A stretch of DNA of 64,000 nucleotides from Thermopolyspora sp044507605 (lineage in GTDB: Bacteria > Actinomycetota > Actinomycetes > Streptosporangiales > Streptosporangiaceae), in contig JBIQJI010000021.1 in NCBI GenBank assembly GCA_044507605.1, positions 10,001 to 74,000 on the forward strand, in the 5' to 3' direction. Below the pieces are notes generated by a model. The model was not told the DNA's origin and made no database searches. It worked only from the letters and a program-made list of their open reading frames with translations. Position numbers and translations under genes: made by a program. Below, one piece after another: positions 8,275-16,531 of this stretch. The first letter of the stretch is position 1. The number at the start of each line of letters is the position of its first letter.

Positions 8275-9456
8275 TCAAGGTCCATGCCGGGTCGTTCCTG
8301 CGCCCAGGGTCTCATGCGGACGTGAAGCGTTTGCAACTCCCGGCGCATTCGTGCCGAGCCGGTCTCCTTCACGAGCACGCACACCTCGCGGGCGACATCG
8401 ACGGGCATGCTCGGGCTCGCCGCCGGCCGCGAGGGCCTGCGCGAACCGGGCCCGGAACACGCCCAGGTCCCTGCGGGCTCCCGCCGGAAGGGTGGGAAGG
8501 ATCTGCTCCCACAACTGCACTGCTGGCCTGGCGAGGTCGAGGCGGACGTAACAGGTGGCACGCTGCACGTCGAGATAGTGAGGCGTCAGCACTGCGCTGC
8601 CCCACGGGTACGGGTCGTCGACTTGGCCGAGGTGTTCAGTTGCCTCGTCCAGTAGGCGATCACATTGCTCGCGTGCGTCGTCGCCGCCCATCAGAGAGGT
8701 GCCGTGTGCGGCCTGCTGAAGGTTGAGGACCTGCACCTTCGGACAGAGTGCGGATTTCTGTATGAGCGCGGCCTGGGTCAGGTCGACGACGCCAGGGCCG
8801 TCGAGCATGTCGGCGTGCAGCATGGCCTTGTTGTGCAGAGCGAACCCGACAAGCTGCGAATCGTGGGAGCGGTGGGCGCGCTCCAGCGTCACGTCGTGCC
8901 AGTAGATCGAACGGCTGATGTCGCCGCCGTCCTGGTAGAGCCAGCCGATGAACGCCGAGTAACCGGCCGCGAGCGCCCACATGGTTCGGCGTAGTTCACC
9001 CCTCGCGGCTTCCGCGAGCTCGCACAGTAGTTGGTACTGCGAGACGACGATGGGGATCAGGCGAAGCGGCCCCAGGTGCCGGTCAGCGGCATAGTGCCCG
9101 GCGAGCTGGTCGCGGAAGTAGTCGGCCAGTTCGGGGGCCACCGGTCCGGAGCGGCGGCCGGTCGGCATGATCGCGGCGGCGTCAGGCAGGTTCGTCGCGT
9201 GGCCGGGAGAAGTCGCGTGGCCGGGAGAAGCAGCAGGGGAGGGGCGGGGCGTACGGCGAGGCGCCAGGTCGGCCAGGCGCCCGCCCGCGTCCAGGGCCGC
9301 GTCGAGCCGGTTCGCCAGTGCCGCCGAGGGCGGCTTGCGGTCATTGGCCACATGCGACAGATGACCCACGTCGTAATGGATCTCCCTGGCCAGACCACGC
9401 AGCGAGGTGCCGCGTTCGGCCATGAGCTGCCGCATCTTCTCGCCGAAGGTCGTCAT
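8275..9456 (-). CDS. XRE-family regulator, apparently frameshifted near its 3' end
   Basis: The HTH occupies residues ~3-60 (ERGTSLRGLAREIHYDVGHL) and is followed by a repeated SPGHAT linker. A long helical TPR-like region contains WALAAGYSAFIGWLYQDGG, typical of actinomycete XRE regulators. ATG 9456 is preferred over the frame opening at 9771 because the HTH then starts at residue 1. Around 8405 family-like coding moves to the neighbouring frame (DVAREVCVLVKETGSARMRR, stop at 8205), while the annotated frame ends in 40 atypical residues. One extra base would explain this. It is either a true mutation or a sequencing error. It is followed directly by the PCD-like gene. Confidence 0.65.
   Translation of the reverse strand: MTTFGEKMRQLMAERGTSLRGLAREIHYDVGHLSHVANDRKPPSAALANRLDAALDAGGRLADLAPRRTPRPSPAASPGHATSPGHATNLPDAAAIMPTGRRSGPVAPELADYFRDQLAGHYAADRHLGPLRLIPIVVSQYQLLCELAEAARGELRRTMWALAAGYSAFIGWLYQDGGDISRSIYWHDVTLERAHRSHDSQLVGFALHNKAMLHADMLDGPGVVDLTQAALIQKSALCPKVQVLNLQQAAHGTSLMGGDDAREQCDRLLDEATEHLGQVDDPYPWGSAVLTPHYLDVQRATCYVRLDLARPAVQLWEQILPTLPAGARRDLGVFRARFAQALAAGGEPEHARRCRPRGVRAREGDRLGTNAPGVANASRPHETLGAGTTRHGP
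9194..9229 (+). repeat. Two tandem 18-bp units inside the XRE gene
   Basis: The 18-bp unit GTCGCGTGGCCGGGAGAA occurs twice back to back and encodes, on the minus strand, a duplicated SPGHAT in the linker after the HTH. It is a simple length-variable linker repeat. Confidence 0.8.
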
Positions 9457-9554
9457 CGTCGTCCCATCGTGAGGCGTTGGCCAGGCCGGGCGGCGTTGTC
9501 TTGCCGTGAGGCCAACGGCCAACACCTCCACGGTGACCCGGGCCATTGCTTTGA

Positions 9555-9578
9555 TAGCGGAGCGTACACATACCGCTA
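9555..9578. promoter_or_regulatory. Inverted repeat TAGCGG-N12-CCGCTA between divergent genes
   Basis: Perfect 6-bp arms at 9555-9560 and 9573-9578 lie in the 211-bp gap between the XRE gene (minus) and the small gene at 9668 (plus). This is a candidate operator for the XRE protein controlling both directions. No convincing -35/-10 pair could be placed by eye. Confidence 0.4.
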
Positions 9579-9667
9579 CCTGTTTCTGGGGTGGCTTCCT
9601 TGAAGGCGGGTCGGCCCTGGCGCTTCGAAGGCCGGGGCCCGGCCCGATGTGAGTGAGGTTCCGAGCA

Positions 9668-9898
9668 ATGGTGGAGAGCAGGGCGGCGGTGGCGGCCACC
9701 GCTATCGGTGGGTGGCGGGTGTTCTGGAGTGATCGGGGCAGGGTGTGGGCCAGTCGGGAGAAGGCGTTCACCTATGCGGAGGAGTATGCCGGGGCGTATC
9801 GCACGGTGGACGCCGATGATCTGGGTGCTTTGCTGGCGCAGATCGTCGTGCAAGAGGAGATCGCCGAGCGTGCCAGGTCGGCGGGTGGTGAGGGGTGA
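9668..9898 (+). CDS. Small hypothetical protein
   Basis: This 76-aa protein is mostly helical, has a central aromatic segment (GGWRVFWSDRGRVW) and an acidic C-terminal helix, and has no signal peptide or membrane segment. I do not recognise a named domain. GAGG lies nine bases before ATG 9668; an in-frame GTG at 9653 is less well placed. Its stop overlaps the GTG of the next gene (GTGA), so the pair is translationally coupled. It is divergent from the XRE regulator across a palindrome, an arrangement that suggests control by that regulator. Confidence 0.55.
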   Translation: MVESRAAVAATAIGGWRVFWSDRGRVWASREKAFTYAEEYAGAYRTVDADDLGALLAQIVVQEEIAERARSAGGEG

Positions 9899-10128
9899 AC
9901 GTCGTTTCGGGGCCGTCGTGGTGGGTGCCGAGGGGACCTGAGTTCGCGTTGTATGCGATCGCGGTGACGGTGTTGCCGGCGGATTTGGTGGGTGGTGCAG
10001 CGGTCGAGCATGCCGCTGTGTGGGATCAGGCCGCGCCGGGGGAGGTGGTCACGTTGTGCGGCGTTTTCGGCTACCTGTTTCCGGCTGGGGGGGACCGGGG
10101 GTCCGTGGCAGGCGCCGTGGCCGCTTGA
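9895..10128 (+). CDS. Small hypothetical protein, probably frameshifted at a G7 run
   Basis: As written this gives 77 aa ending in a low-complexity GSVAGAVAA tail. If the seven-G run near 10087 were six, translation would continue in the next frame as PWQAPWPLDPAHACVSCLA and stop at 10183. That gives a Cys-containing C-terminus (ACVSC after an earlier TLCG) of the kind seen in small zinc-ribbon-like actinomycete proteins. The GTG start overlaps the previous stop. The function is unknown. I favour the frameshifted reading. Confidence 0.5.
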   Translation: MNVVSGPSWWVPRGPEFALYAIAVTVLPADLVGGAAVEHAAVWDQAAPGEVVTLCGVFGYLFPAGGDRGSVAGAVAA

Positions 10129-10295
10129 TCCGGCGCATGCGTGTGTGTCTTGCCTCGCGGTGGCGAGGGCCGGGCGGTCGTGAAGCGCCCGGTCGATCGG
10201 CTCGGGGCGGTGGACGCGTGGCCGTCGCGTGGCGCGGCGAGGTCGGCGGCGTTGGGGGTGTGGTCTCGTTTGCGGCCGTAGGTGGTGTTGACCGT

Positions 10296-11039
10296 TCAGC
10301 CTCGGTCGTGCGGCGGGTTCTCGGTGCGGGGTCGGCTGCGTGCGGCTGAGCCGGTTGTGGTTGCGCGCGGGTCGTGGCGGGTGGGGGGCGGGCCGATGAG
10401 GCCGTGGAGGTGGGCGTAGGAGACGGCGTGGACGCGGTCTCTGAGGTTCAGTTTGGTGAGGATGCGGGAGACGTGGGTTTTGACGGTTTCGTCGCCTATG
10501 CCGAGGTGGTTGGCGATTTCGGCGTTGGTGTGTGCCTGGGCGAGGAGGAGGAGTACCTGGCGTTCGCGGGCGGTGAGGAGGTCCAGGTCGGGTGGGGCGG
10601 GGGGTGGGGCGATGCCGTCGGCCAGGCGGGCGCTGAGGCGGCGGGTGACCGAGGGGTCGATGAGGGTGTCGCCTCGGGCCGCCACGCGGATGGCGGCGAT
10701 CAGTTCCTCCGGGGGGAGGCTTTTCAGCAGGAAGCCGCTGGCTCCTGCTCGCAGGGCGCGGTGGACGTACGTGTCGTTGTCGTAGGTGGTCAGCAGGATC
10801 ACCTTGGTGGTGTTGGCCGGGTCGGCGAGGATCGTCTCCGTGGCGCGGAGGCCGTCGATGCGGGGCATGCGGATGTCGATGATGGCGATGTCGGGGCGGA
10901 GCCGGTGGACTTCGCTCAGGGCGGTGCGCCCGTCGGACGCCTCGCCCACGCATTCGAGGTCGGCCTGGGTGTCGAGGATCGCGCGCAGGCCGGAGCGGAA
11001 CATGGCGTGGTCGTCGGCGATGAGGACGCGCAGGGTCAT
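10296..11039 (-). CDS. NarL/LuxR-family response regulator
   Basis: This 247-aa two-domain response regulator has an N-terminal receiver with DD at residues 9-10, the phospho-acceptor Asp near 55 in IIDIRMPRIDG, a switch Thr in LLTTYDND and Lys in FLLKSLPPEE. The LuxR-type HTH has LTARERQVLLLLAQ and ETVKTHVSRIL. About 30 Pro/Arg-rich residues follow the HTH. Its ATG overlaps the stop of the kinase gene (ATGA), so kinase and regulator are one operon. The divergent membrane-protein genes starting at 12457 are the likely target. Confidence 0.92.
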   Translation of the reverse strand: MTLRVLIADDHAMFRSGLRAILDTQADLECVGEASDGRTALSEVHRLRPDIAIIDIRMPRIDGLRATETILADPANTTKVILLTTYDNDTYVHRALRAGASGFLLKSLPPEELIAAIRVAARGDTLIDPSVTRRLSARLADGIAPPPAPPDLDLLTARERQVLLLLAQAHTNAEIANHLGIGDETVKTHVSRILTKLNLRDRVHAVSYAHLHGLIGPPPTRHDPRATTTGSAARSRPRTENPPHDRG

Positions 11040-12286
11040 GGCGGGTCCAGGGGGAGGGTCACGGTGGTGGTCCAGGTGCTGCCGTCGGGGGCGGGTCCGT
11101 AGCCGGTGGAGCCGCCGAACATGGCGGCACGGCTGCGGATGCCCTGCAGTCCCCGGTGCGGCGAGTCGGCTCGGGTGCGTGTTCCGGTGGCGATGGGGTT
11201 GGTGGCGGTCACGGTGAGGGCGGCGCGATCGTAGCGCAGTTCGATGTCGGCGACGCCGTCGGCGCCGTGCCGAAGGGCGTTGGTGAGCATCTCCTGCACG
11301 ATGCGGTACACCGCGATGTCCAGGGACTCCGGCAGCCGGGACGGAACCCCGTGGACGGTCACCCGGGCGTGCAGGCCGACGGCGCGGACGCTGTCGAGCA
11401 GTTCGGGGAGGTTGTCCAGGCCGGGCTGGCTGTCCTCTCCCGGCAGGTTGCCGTGCAGCACGTCCAGCAGGCGGCGCAGGTCGAGCATGGCGGCCCGGCT
11501 GGAGACCTCGACGGCGGTCAGCGACGTGGTGAGGTCCTGGGAGTCGGGCGCCGCCGCGGCCCGCAGCCGGGCCACTCCCGCGTGGACGCCGATGGCGCTG
11601 ACGTGGTGGGAGATCACGTCGTGCAGGTCGCGGGCGATGCTGCTGCGTTCTTCGGCGATGGCCGCGGCGAGGGCCTGCCGGGCTTCGCGCTGTTCGCGGG
11701 CGGCGCGCTGTTCCAGTTCGGCGAGGTACGCGCGGCGGGTGGTGGTGTAGCGGCCGACGAGCCAGGGCAGCAGCGCGTCGGTCGTGGCGTTCACCAGGAT
11801 CGGCCCCCCTTCGACGTGCGCGCCTCCGAGGGCCTGTCTCGCGGCGGTGCCCGCCGCCAGGCAGACCAGGGCCGTCACCGCCGGCCAGCGGTTCAGCCAG
11901 GCGCCGGCCCGGTACGCGGAGATGAGCAGGCCCGCGCGGTTCAGCAGCGGCACGGGGGCGTGGTCAGGGTGCGGCACGGCGCCGAGCACGGCGACGGCGA
12001 CCCAGGTGCCTCCAACCGTGACGATCGCCTGGACGACGGCGACCACTCCCGATAGGCGGGGCGGGCAGGCGAGCCCGGCGTCGGCGAGCACGATCGCCGC
12101 CAGCATGCCGCAGCGCCATCCCACCGGGATCGACGAAAAGCCGGGGTAGAGGCGGAAGAACAGGCAGTCCACCGTCAGGGTGATCGCGGCGATCACGATG
12201 GCCTGGCGCGTCAGCGACCCGCTGACGTCGCGGACGCGAGGGGGCCGCCCGGCTGCGCGCCCGTCGTCTTTCTCCCTGCCGGGCAC
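11036..12286 (-). CDS. NarL-type sensor histidine kinase
   Basis: This 416-aa kinase has about five hydrophobic segments within residues 25-180 and no large extracytoplasmic sensor, then a coiled coil. The HisKA_3 phospho-acceptor His is at about 222 (ARDLHDVISHHV), and the HATPase domain has an N-box QEMLTNALRHG and a G-box HRGLQGIRSR. It should autophosphorylate and pass phosphate to the regulator at 10296. The GTG start at 12286 has AAGGGG five bases upstream. The lack of a sizeable outside loop suggests it senses membrane state or a partner protein, perhaps one of the divergently encoded membrane proteins. Confidence 0.9.
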   Translation of the reverse strand: MPGREKDDGRAAGRPPRVRDVSGSLTRQAIVIAAITLTVDCLFFRLYPGFSSIPVGWRCGMLAAIVLADAGLACPPRLSGVVAVVQAIVTVGGTWVAVAVLGAVPHPDHAPVPLLNRAGLLISAYRAGAWLNRWPAVTALVCLAAGTAARQALGGAHVEGGPILVNATTDALLPWLVGRYTTTRRAYLAELEQRAAREQREARQALAAAIAEERSSIARDLHDVISHHVSAIGVHAGVARLRAAAAPDSQDLTTSLTAVEVSSRAAMLDLRRLLDVLHGNLPGEDSQPGLDNLPELLDSVRAVGLHARVTVHGVPSRLPESLDIAVYRIVQEMLTNALRHGADGVADIELRYDRAALTVTATNPIATGTRTRADSPHRGLQGIRSRAAMFGGSTGYGPAPDGSTWTTTVTLPLDPP

Positions 12287-12456
12287 CGGCGCCCCTTCCG
12301 TCCTTCCGCTCGGGCGGCCGTCTCACCTGCGGAGGCGGCCGTGGTTTCCCATCATGGCCGGTCGGGGCCGTGGGCGGGTCCCCCGCCCGGGGGACTCCGC
12401 ATCCCCTGTCGCCGTGACGACGGCTGCGGGCGGCCTTCCCTACGCTGCCGCGCACG

Positions 12457-14223
12457 ATGAACGACAGCACCGCCCGTACGACGCCACCCGGCCGCCCCCG
12501 GCGCACGGCTCACCGCGCCCGGCGGCGGATCGGCGTCGTGCTCGCCGTGCTCGCCGTCCTGCCGGGCGTCCTGGGTCTGCTGCTGATCATGTGCGCGGCC
12601 GGGGCAGAGGCCGACACCGACGCCGGGGGTGACCTGCACATCGCCCAGACGCTCGGCGATCGTGAGCTGACGGTCGTTCTGCGCCGGGTCACCGGTGTGC
12701 CCGGCCCGTTGCACGTGGACGTGATCACGCACGCGGGTACGGCGGCCGGTCGTCTCACGCTCGGTCTGACGCCCACGGGGGTCTCCACGTCGGCGTCCGC
12801 CGGCTCCGCGTCGGGCACGACCGTCGACACCGCCGTGATCGCGCTGGGCGGGCGGCCGGGGACCTTCTCCGCGGTGCTGGACGTGCCCCAGGCCGGCCCG
12901 TGGGAGCTGTCGCTCGGCGACGGGAAGCGAACCGCGACGATTCCCTTCGTCGTGTCCAAGCACGCCGCCTCACCGGCGGAGACCACGGTCTACGTGGGTT
13001 TCGGCGGTGCCGGGGTGCTCGTTCTCGGCACCGTCCTGGTCGCCGTGCGGGTGCGCCGTGCCTGGTGGACGCTGGTGCCGGGCGGCGGGCTGGTCGCCTG
13101 CCTGGCGGTGGCGCTGACCGGCGCGCTGCTCTCCGCCGGGCTTCCGCCGCCGCCGTCGCAGGGCGGGCAGGTCGACGCCACGATCGACGGGGCAGGCGAT
13201 CCCTACGCCCATGTCGGGCCGTGGACCGCGGACTATTCGCGCCCGCCGGCGACGCTGCTGCTGCGGTCGTCCACGAACCGCGCGGGCGAGGTCGCCGACC
13301 TGCGGCTGACCCTGTCCGACGCGTCCACCGGCCTGCCCGTGGACGATGTCGTGGCCCACGACGGCGCGCTGCTGCACATGCTGGTCATCGGGCCGTCGGG
13401 ACGGCTGTGGCACCTGCACCCCATCCGCGTCGGCCCCGGCGTGTTCGAGGTGCCGCTGGCCCTGCCCGAGGCGGGCCACTACGCGGTCTCCGCCGAGTTC
13501 GCGCGCCGGGGCGGCGGAGTGCAGCAGCTCCGCTCCGCCACCGGCATCGACGCGGTGCCCGGGCCCGGGTCGGCGGCGCGGACCGCGTCCGGCGAGGTTC
13601 CGGCACCGGCGGGGACCGGCTCGCGGACGGTCGCCGGGGTGGGCGTACGGCTGACCGCGTCGCCGCTGGTGGCGGGCAGGGCCGCCGTGCTCACCGCCCG
13701 CGTGGGAGAGACGGCGACCCTGCAGCCCTGGCTCGGCATGCTCGGACACATGATCGTCGTCGGCCCGGTCGCGCGCGGCACGCCGGTGGGGACGGCGGCC
13801 CAGGACGCCCCGGTGTGGGGCCACTCCCACTCCATGGGCGCCATGCCGGACTCCATGGGCGCCATGCCGGACTCCTTGGGCGCGGTGCCGGACGGTGCCG
13901 GCGACGGGAGCGGCCTCGCGGACGCCGACGGCATGAGCGGCATGGCGGGCATGTCGCACATGGCGGGGATGGGGGATCATTCGTCGGCATCGTCGTCCTC
14001 GTCATCCTCGTCGGGCATGCGCTCGATGAGCGGGCTGATCTCGATCAACGGCGGCAGCACCGCCGACGAGACCGTCGCCGCCTACGGTCCCGACATCTCG
14101 TTCGTCTACACCTTTCCCGCCGCCGGCTACTACCGCGTCTGGATCCAGGCCGAACGTGACGACACCATCCTGACCGTCCCCTGCCTGCTGCACGTCACCG
14201 GCGCTCCGGAGGAGGCTCCGTGA
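12457..14223 (+). CDS. Membrane-anchored protein with Met/His-rich tract, possible metal handling
   Basis: This 588-aa protein has a hydrophobic segment at about 27-47, an extracytoplasmic beta-rich domain, two further membrane segments around 175-225 and a long C-terminal exported part. That part has two similar domains, with WHLHPIRVG and ALPEAGHYAVSAEF in the first and LQPWLGMLGHM and FPAAGYYRVWIQ in the second. This layout is seen in actinomycete exported proteins linked to copper resistance. The second domain is interrupted by a tract rich in Met, His and Ser (DSMGAMP repeats, SGMAGMSHMAGM). Met-rich MxxM motifs bind Cu(I) in known proteins; metal binding here is inference. It opens a four-gene operon and overlaps the next gene by GTGA. 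Confidence 0.6.
   Translation: MNDSTARTTPPGRPRRTAHRARRRIGVVLAVLAVLPGVLGLLLIMCAAGAEADTDAGGDLHIAQTLGDRELTVVLRRVTGVPGPLHVDVITHAGTAAGRLTLGLTPTGVSTSASAGSASGTTVDTAVIALGGRPGTFSAVLDVPQAGPWELSLGDGKRTATIPFVVSKHAASPAETTVYVGFGGAGVLVLGTVLVAVRVRRAWWTLVPGGGLVACLAVALTGALLSAGLPPPPSQGGQVDATIDGAGDPYAHVGPWTADYSRPPATLLLRSSTNRAGEVADLRLTLSDASTGLPVDDVVAHDGALLHMLVIGPSGRLWHLHPIRVGPGVFEVPLALPEAGHYAVSAEFARRGGGVQQLRSATGIDAVPGPGSAARTASGEVPAPAGTGSRTVAGVGVRLTASPLVAGRAAVLTARVGETATLQPWLGMLGHMIVVGPVARGTPVGTAAQDAPVWGHSHSMGAMPDSMGAMPDSLGAVPDGAGDGSGLADADGMSGMAGMSHMAGMGDHSSASSSSSSSSGMRSMSGLISINGGSTADETVAAYGPDISFVYTFPAAGYYRVWIQAERDDTILTVPCLLHVTGAPEEAP
13830..13892 (+). repeat. Three 21-bp tandem units coding the Met-rich tract
   Basis: Units at 13830-13850, 13851-13871 and 13872-13892 are in frame and encode SMGAMPD-type heptads; the third is diverged. 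A poly-Ser tract follows at about 13980-14014. Copy-number change here would alter the number of putative metal-binding Met residues. Confidence 0.85.
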
Positions 14224-14696
14224 GCCGGCGCGTGCCGGCGCCCGCCGTGCGGTCCTTGGTGGCCGCGGTGCTCCTGTCGGCGATCCTGCTCACCGCGCTG
14301 TCGGTCCGGGCGCTGTGGGCGCCGTGGTCGGGCGAGGCACGGCCGGCGTCCGAGAATCCCCCACGGGGGGCGGTGACGCTCACGGGCGGCAGCGGGCACG
14401 ACGTGGTGATCCTCACGGTCGCCGCGCCGGTCACCGGCATGACCGCGGTCGACGTCCGGCTCGTGCCGCGCGACGGTGCGGCGGGCGGCCGGGCATCGCC
14501 CTCCGTCACGGTGTCGGCCGTGCTGCCGACCGCCGGTCACGCGGTCCCCGGCTTCGCCGCCGCGCCCGTGGGCGACGGCCGCTACCACGTGGCCGGTCTG
14601 CCGCTGATGATGCCCGGCCGCTGGGAGTTCGTGGTCGCCGTCGAGGGCGGCGGCCGCCACGACCGGCTGCTCTTCCCGCTCACCGTTCCCCGCTGA
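14220..14696 (+). CDS. Small membrane-anchored FixH/YtkA-like protein
   Basis: This 158-aa protein has one N-terminal membrane anchor (about residues 12-32) and an exported beta-sandwich-like domain. The domain ends with PLMMPGRWEFVVAVEGGG, a pattern reminiscent of FixH/YtkA-like domains. The GTG start overlaps the preceding stop. It repeats on a smaller scale the exported-domain theme of its neighbours at 12457 and 15917, which suggests the three act together at the outer face of the membrane. The family assignment is by resemblance only. Confidence 0.55.
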   Translation: MSRRVPAPAVRSLVAAVLLSAILLTALSVRALWAPWSGEARPASENPPRGAVTLTGGSGHDVVILTVAAPVTGMTAVDVRLVPRDGAAGGRASPSVTVSAVLPTAGHAVPGFAAAPVGDGRYHVAGLPLMMPGRWEFVVAVEGGGRHDRLLFPLTVPR

Positions 14697-14728
14697 ACAC
14701 GCCCCACCAACGCAGAGAGGCAGCGCCG

Positions 14729-15913
14729 ATGACATCCGCGTCCACGCCGACCAGTGCAGGCCGGCCGTCCCCTCCCGACCGGCCACCGGAGCCCCAGCGG
14801 GCCGCCGGGGCGGGCGCGGCGGGGGCGTTCACCGTGCTGGCCGGCACCCTCATGTCGCTGATCGGCACGAGCTGGGACATCCAGTGGCATGTCGACGTCG
14901 GCCCCGACACCTTCTTCACGCTTCCCCACCTGGTGCTGTACTCCGGCAGCGCCGTCGCCGGCATCGCGAGCCTGGTCATGGTGCTGCGCGCCACGTTCGC
15001 CCAACGCGCCGGACGTCCCGCCGACCCCGCCGCCGGCGGCGGCCCGGTCCGGGTGCTCGGCGGCACGTTCACCGCGCCCCTCGGGTATCTCGTCGCCGGA
15101 ACCGGCGGCGCGCTGTTCCTGCTGTACGGCCTGCTGGACCTGTGGTGGCACTCCCTGTACGGCTTCGACGCGGTGCTGAACTCCCCGCCGCACGTCGCCC
15201 TGTTCATCTCCATCAGCCTGACCATGGTGGGCTGCGTCATCGTCTTCTCGGCCGCCCGCGCGCGGCGCTGGGGCCGGGTGGGGCTCGTCTTGACCATTCC
15301 GGTGCTGATGACGTTCGCGCCCATGACCGTCAACGCCTTCAACGGGCTGCGCCTCCCCGTCGACCCCAAGTTCGCGGGCACCGTATTCTTCGCCGTCTGT
15401 TTCGTGCTCGTGGGCGTGTTCACCCTGCGTCGCGGGCGGGTGGCCCTGTCCATCGCGGTCGCGCTCGGCGTGCTGCAGCTGTTCCTCTGGTGGTTTGCGC
15501 CATGGGCGACGGAACACTACGCGGACTCGGTGGGGCTGCCCCTGCGCGACAACCTGCTGGACCTGTTTCCGCAGCTCGCCTCCGGCATCCCGATGTTCAT
15601 GCTCGCGTCGGCGCTGGCGATGGAGGCGCTGCTGGGGCTGGGGCGCCGGCGCGGCTGGTCGGTGCGCCGGCTGCCCCAGCTCACCGGTGCGGCCGGCGGC
15701 CTGGTGGTCGCCCTCTCCATGGTCGTGCAGACGTCGATGTTCCGCGGCGGGGTGGGCGGCGGGCCGATGGGACGGGCCGGCACGTCCGTGACCGGGCTGG
15801 TGGCCGACGCGGTCATCGGGCTGGTGTTCGGCGCCCTCGCCGGTCACCTCGCCGTGCGCTTCGCCGTCCTGCTGCACCTCGACACCCCCGCCGCCGACCA
15901 GGAAGGCCGCTGA
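14729..15913 (+). CDS. Polytopic membrane protein
   Basis: This 394-aa protein has about nine or ten hydrophobic segments spread from residue 30 to the C-terminus. Polar residues lie at segment edges (SWDIQWHVDVG, LPHLVLYSG, LLDLWWHSLYG), with several His and Trp near the membrane interface. GAGAGG lies eight bases before the ATG. It is the only multi-span protein of the operon and so the candidate channel, permease or membrane enzyme of the system. I do not recognise the family. The interfacial His residues would suit metal or heme contact, but that is speculation. Confidence 0.7.
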   Translation: MTSASTPTSAGRPSPPDRPPEPQRAAGAGAAGAFTVLAGTLMSLIGTSWDIQWHVDVGPDTFFTLPHLVLYSGSAVAGIASLVMVLRATFAQRAGRPADPAAGGGPVRVLGGTFTAPLGYLVAGTGGALFLLYGLLDLWWHSLYGFDAVLNSPPHVALFISISLTMVGCVIVFSAARARRWGRVGLVLTIPVLMTFAPMTVNAFNGLRLPVDPKFAGTVFFAVCFVLVGVFTLRRGRVALSIAVALGVLQLFLWWFAPWATEHYADSVGLPLRDNLLDLFPQLASGIPMFMLASALAMEALLGLGRRRGWSVRRLPQLTGAAGGLVVALSMVVQTSMFRGGVGGGPMGRAGTSVTGLVADAVIGLVFGALAGHLAVRFAVLLHLDTPAADQEGR

Positions 15914-15916
15914 CCC

Positions 15917-16531
15917 ATGCGCCCCGCAACGCCGCCCCCGCTACGGGCCCGCGCCCGCGCCCTGCTCCTCGCCCTGTGCGCCATGGCCGCAGCGATCGTG
16001 CTCTCGGCCGCGCCGGCACCGGTGTACGCGGCCGACGAGCCCGAGCATGAGTACGCACCGGTCGAGATCGTCCACACCGAGCAGGTGCAGGCCGGCCCGT
16101 ACCGTCTGATCGTGGGCTTTTCCACGTGGCCGCTGCGGGCGATGCAATCCCTGGACTTCACGTTCGTCCCGGCCGGCGGCCTGACCGGCAAATCCGGCAT
16201 GCTCAGCATGGCCGGGCCGGGCATGAAGCCGGGGATGCGCCAGGTGAGCCGGCTGGTCCGCCACCCGCGCAAGCGGTCCGTCTGGGGCCTGGACGTCCGG
16301 GCCCTGCCCACGCCCGGAACGTGGACCTTCACCTTCATGATCGACGGCCCGAAGGGCCGGGGCACGGGCACCCTCGGCGGCATCACCGTGCTCGACCAGC
16401 CCGGCCCTCCGCTGGCGCTCAGCTGGACCCTGTGCGCCCTACCCGTCCTCGGCCTGATCGCCTTCCTGATCGTCGCCTGGCGACGCCACCGCCCGTCCCG
16501 CCACCTCGCCGTGGTGGGCGTCTGGACCTGA
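15917..16531 (+). CDS. Exported single-anchor protein with YtkA-like domain
   Basis: This 204-aa protein has a signal peptide (hydrophobic core about 14-34, probable cleavage near VYAADEP), a beta-rich exported domain (AGPYRLIVGFSTWPL, LPTPGTWTFTFMIDG), one C-terminal membrane span (about 170-190) and a basic cytoplasmic tail. Several Met residues cluster at 95-110 (GMLSMAGPGMKPGM). It starts three bases after the preceding stop and ends the operon. Its last 93 bases overlap the convergent epoxide hydrolase gene. A role in the same putative metal or envelope system is inferred. Confidence 0.6.
   Translation: MRPATPPPLRARARALLLALCAMAAAIVLSAAPAPVYAADEPEHEYAPVEIVHTEQVQAGPYRLIVGFSTWPLRAMQSLDFTFVPAGGLTGKSGMLSMAGPGMKPGMRQVSRLVRHPRKRSVWGLDVRALPTPGTWTFTFMIDGPKGRGTGTLGGITVLDQPGPPLALSWTLCALPVLGLIAFLIVAWRRHRPSRHLAVVGVWT

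Noticed and set aside
8246..8278. TTG start at 8278 for the PCD-like protein
   Set aside because: GGAGG is placed correctly for the GTG at 8245, and the extra 11 residues precede the family N-terminus.
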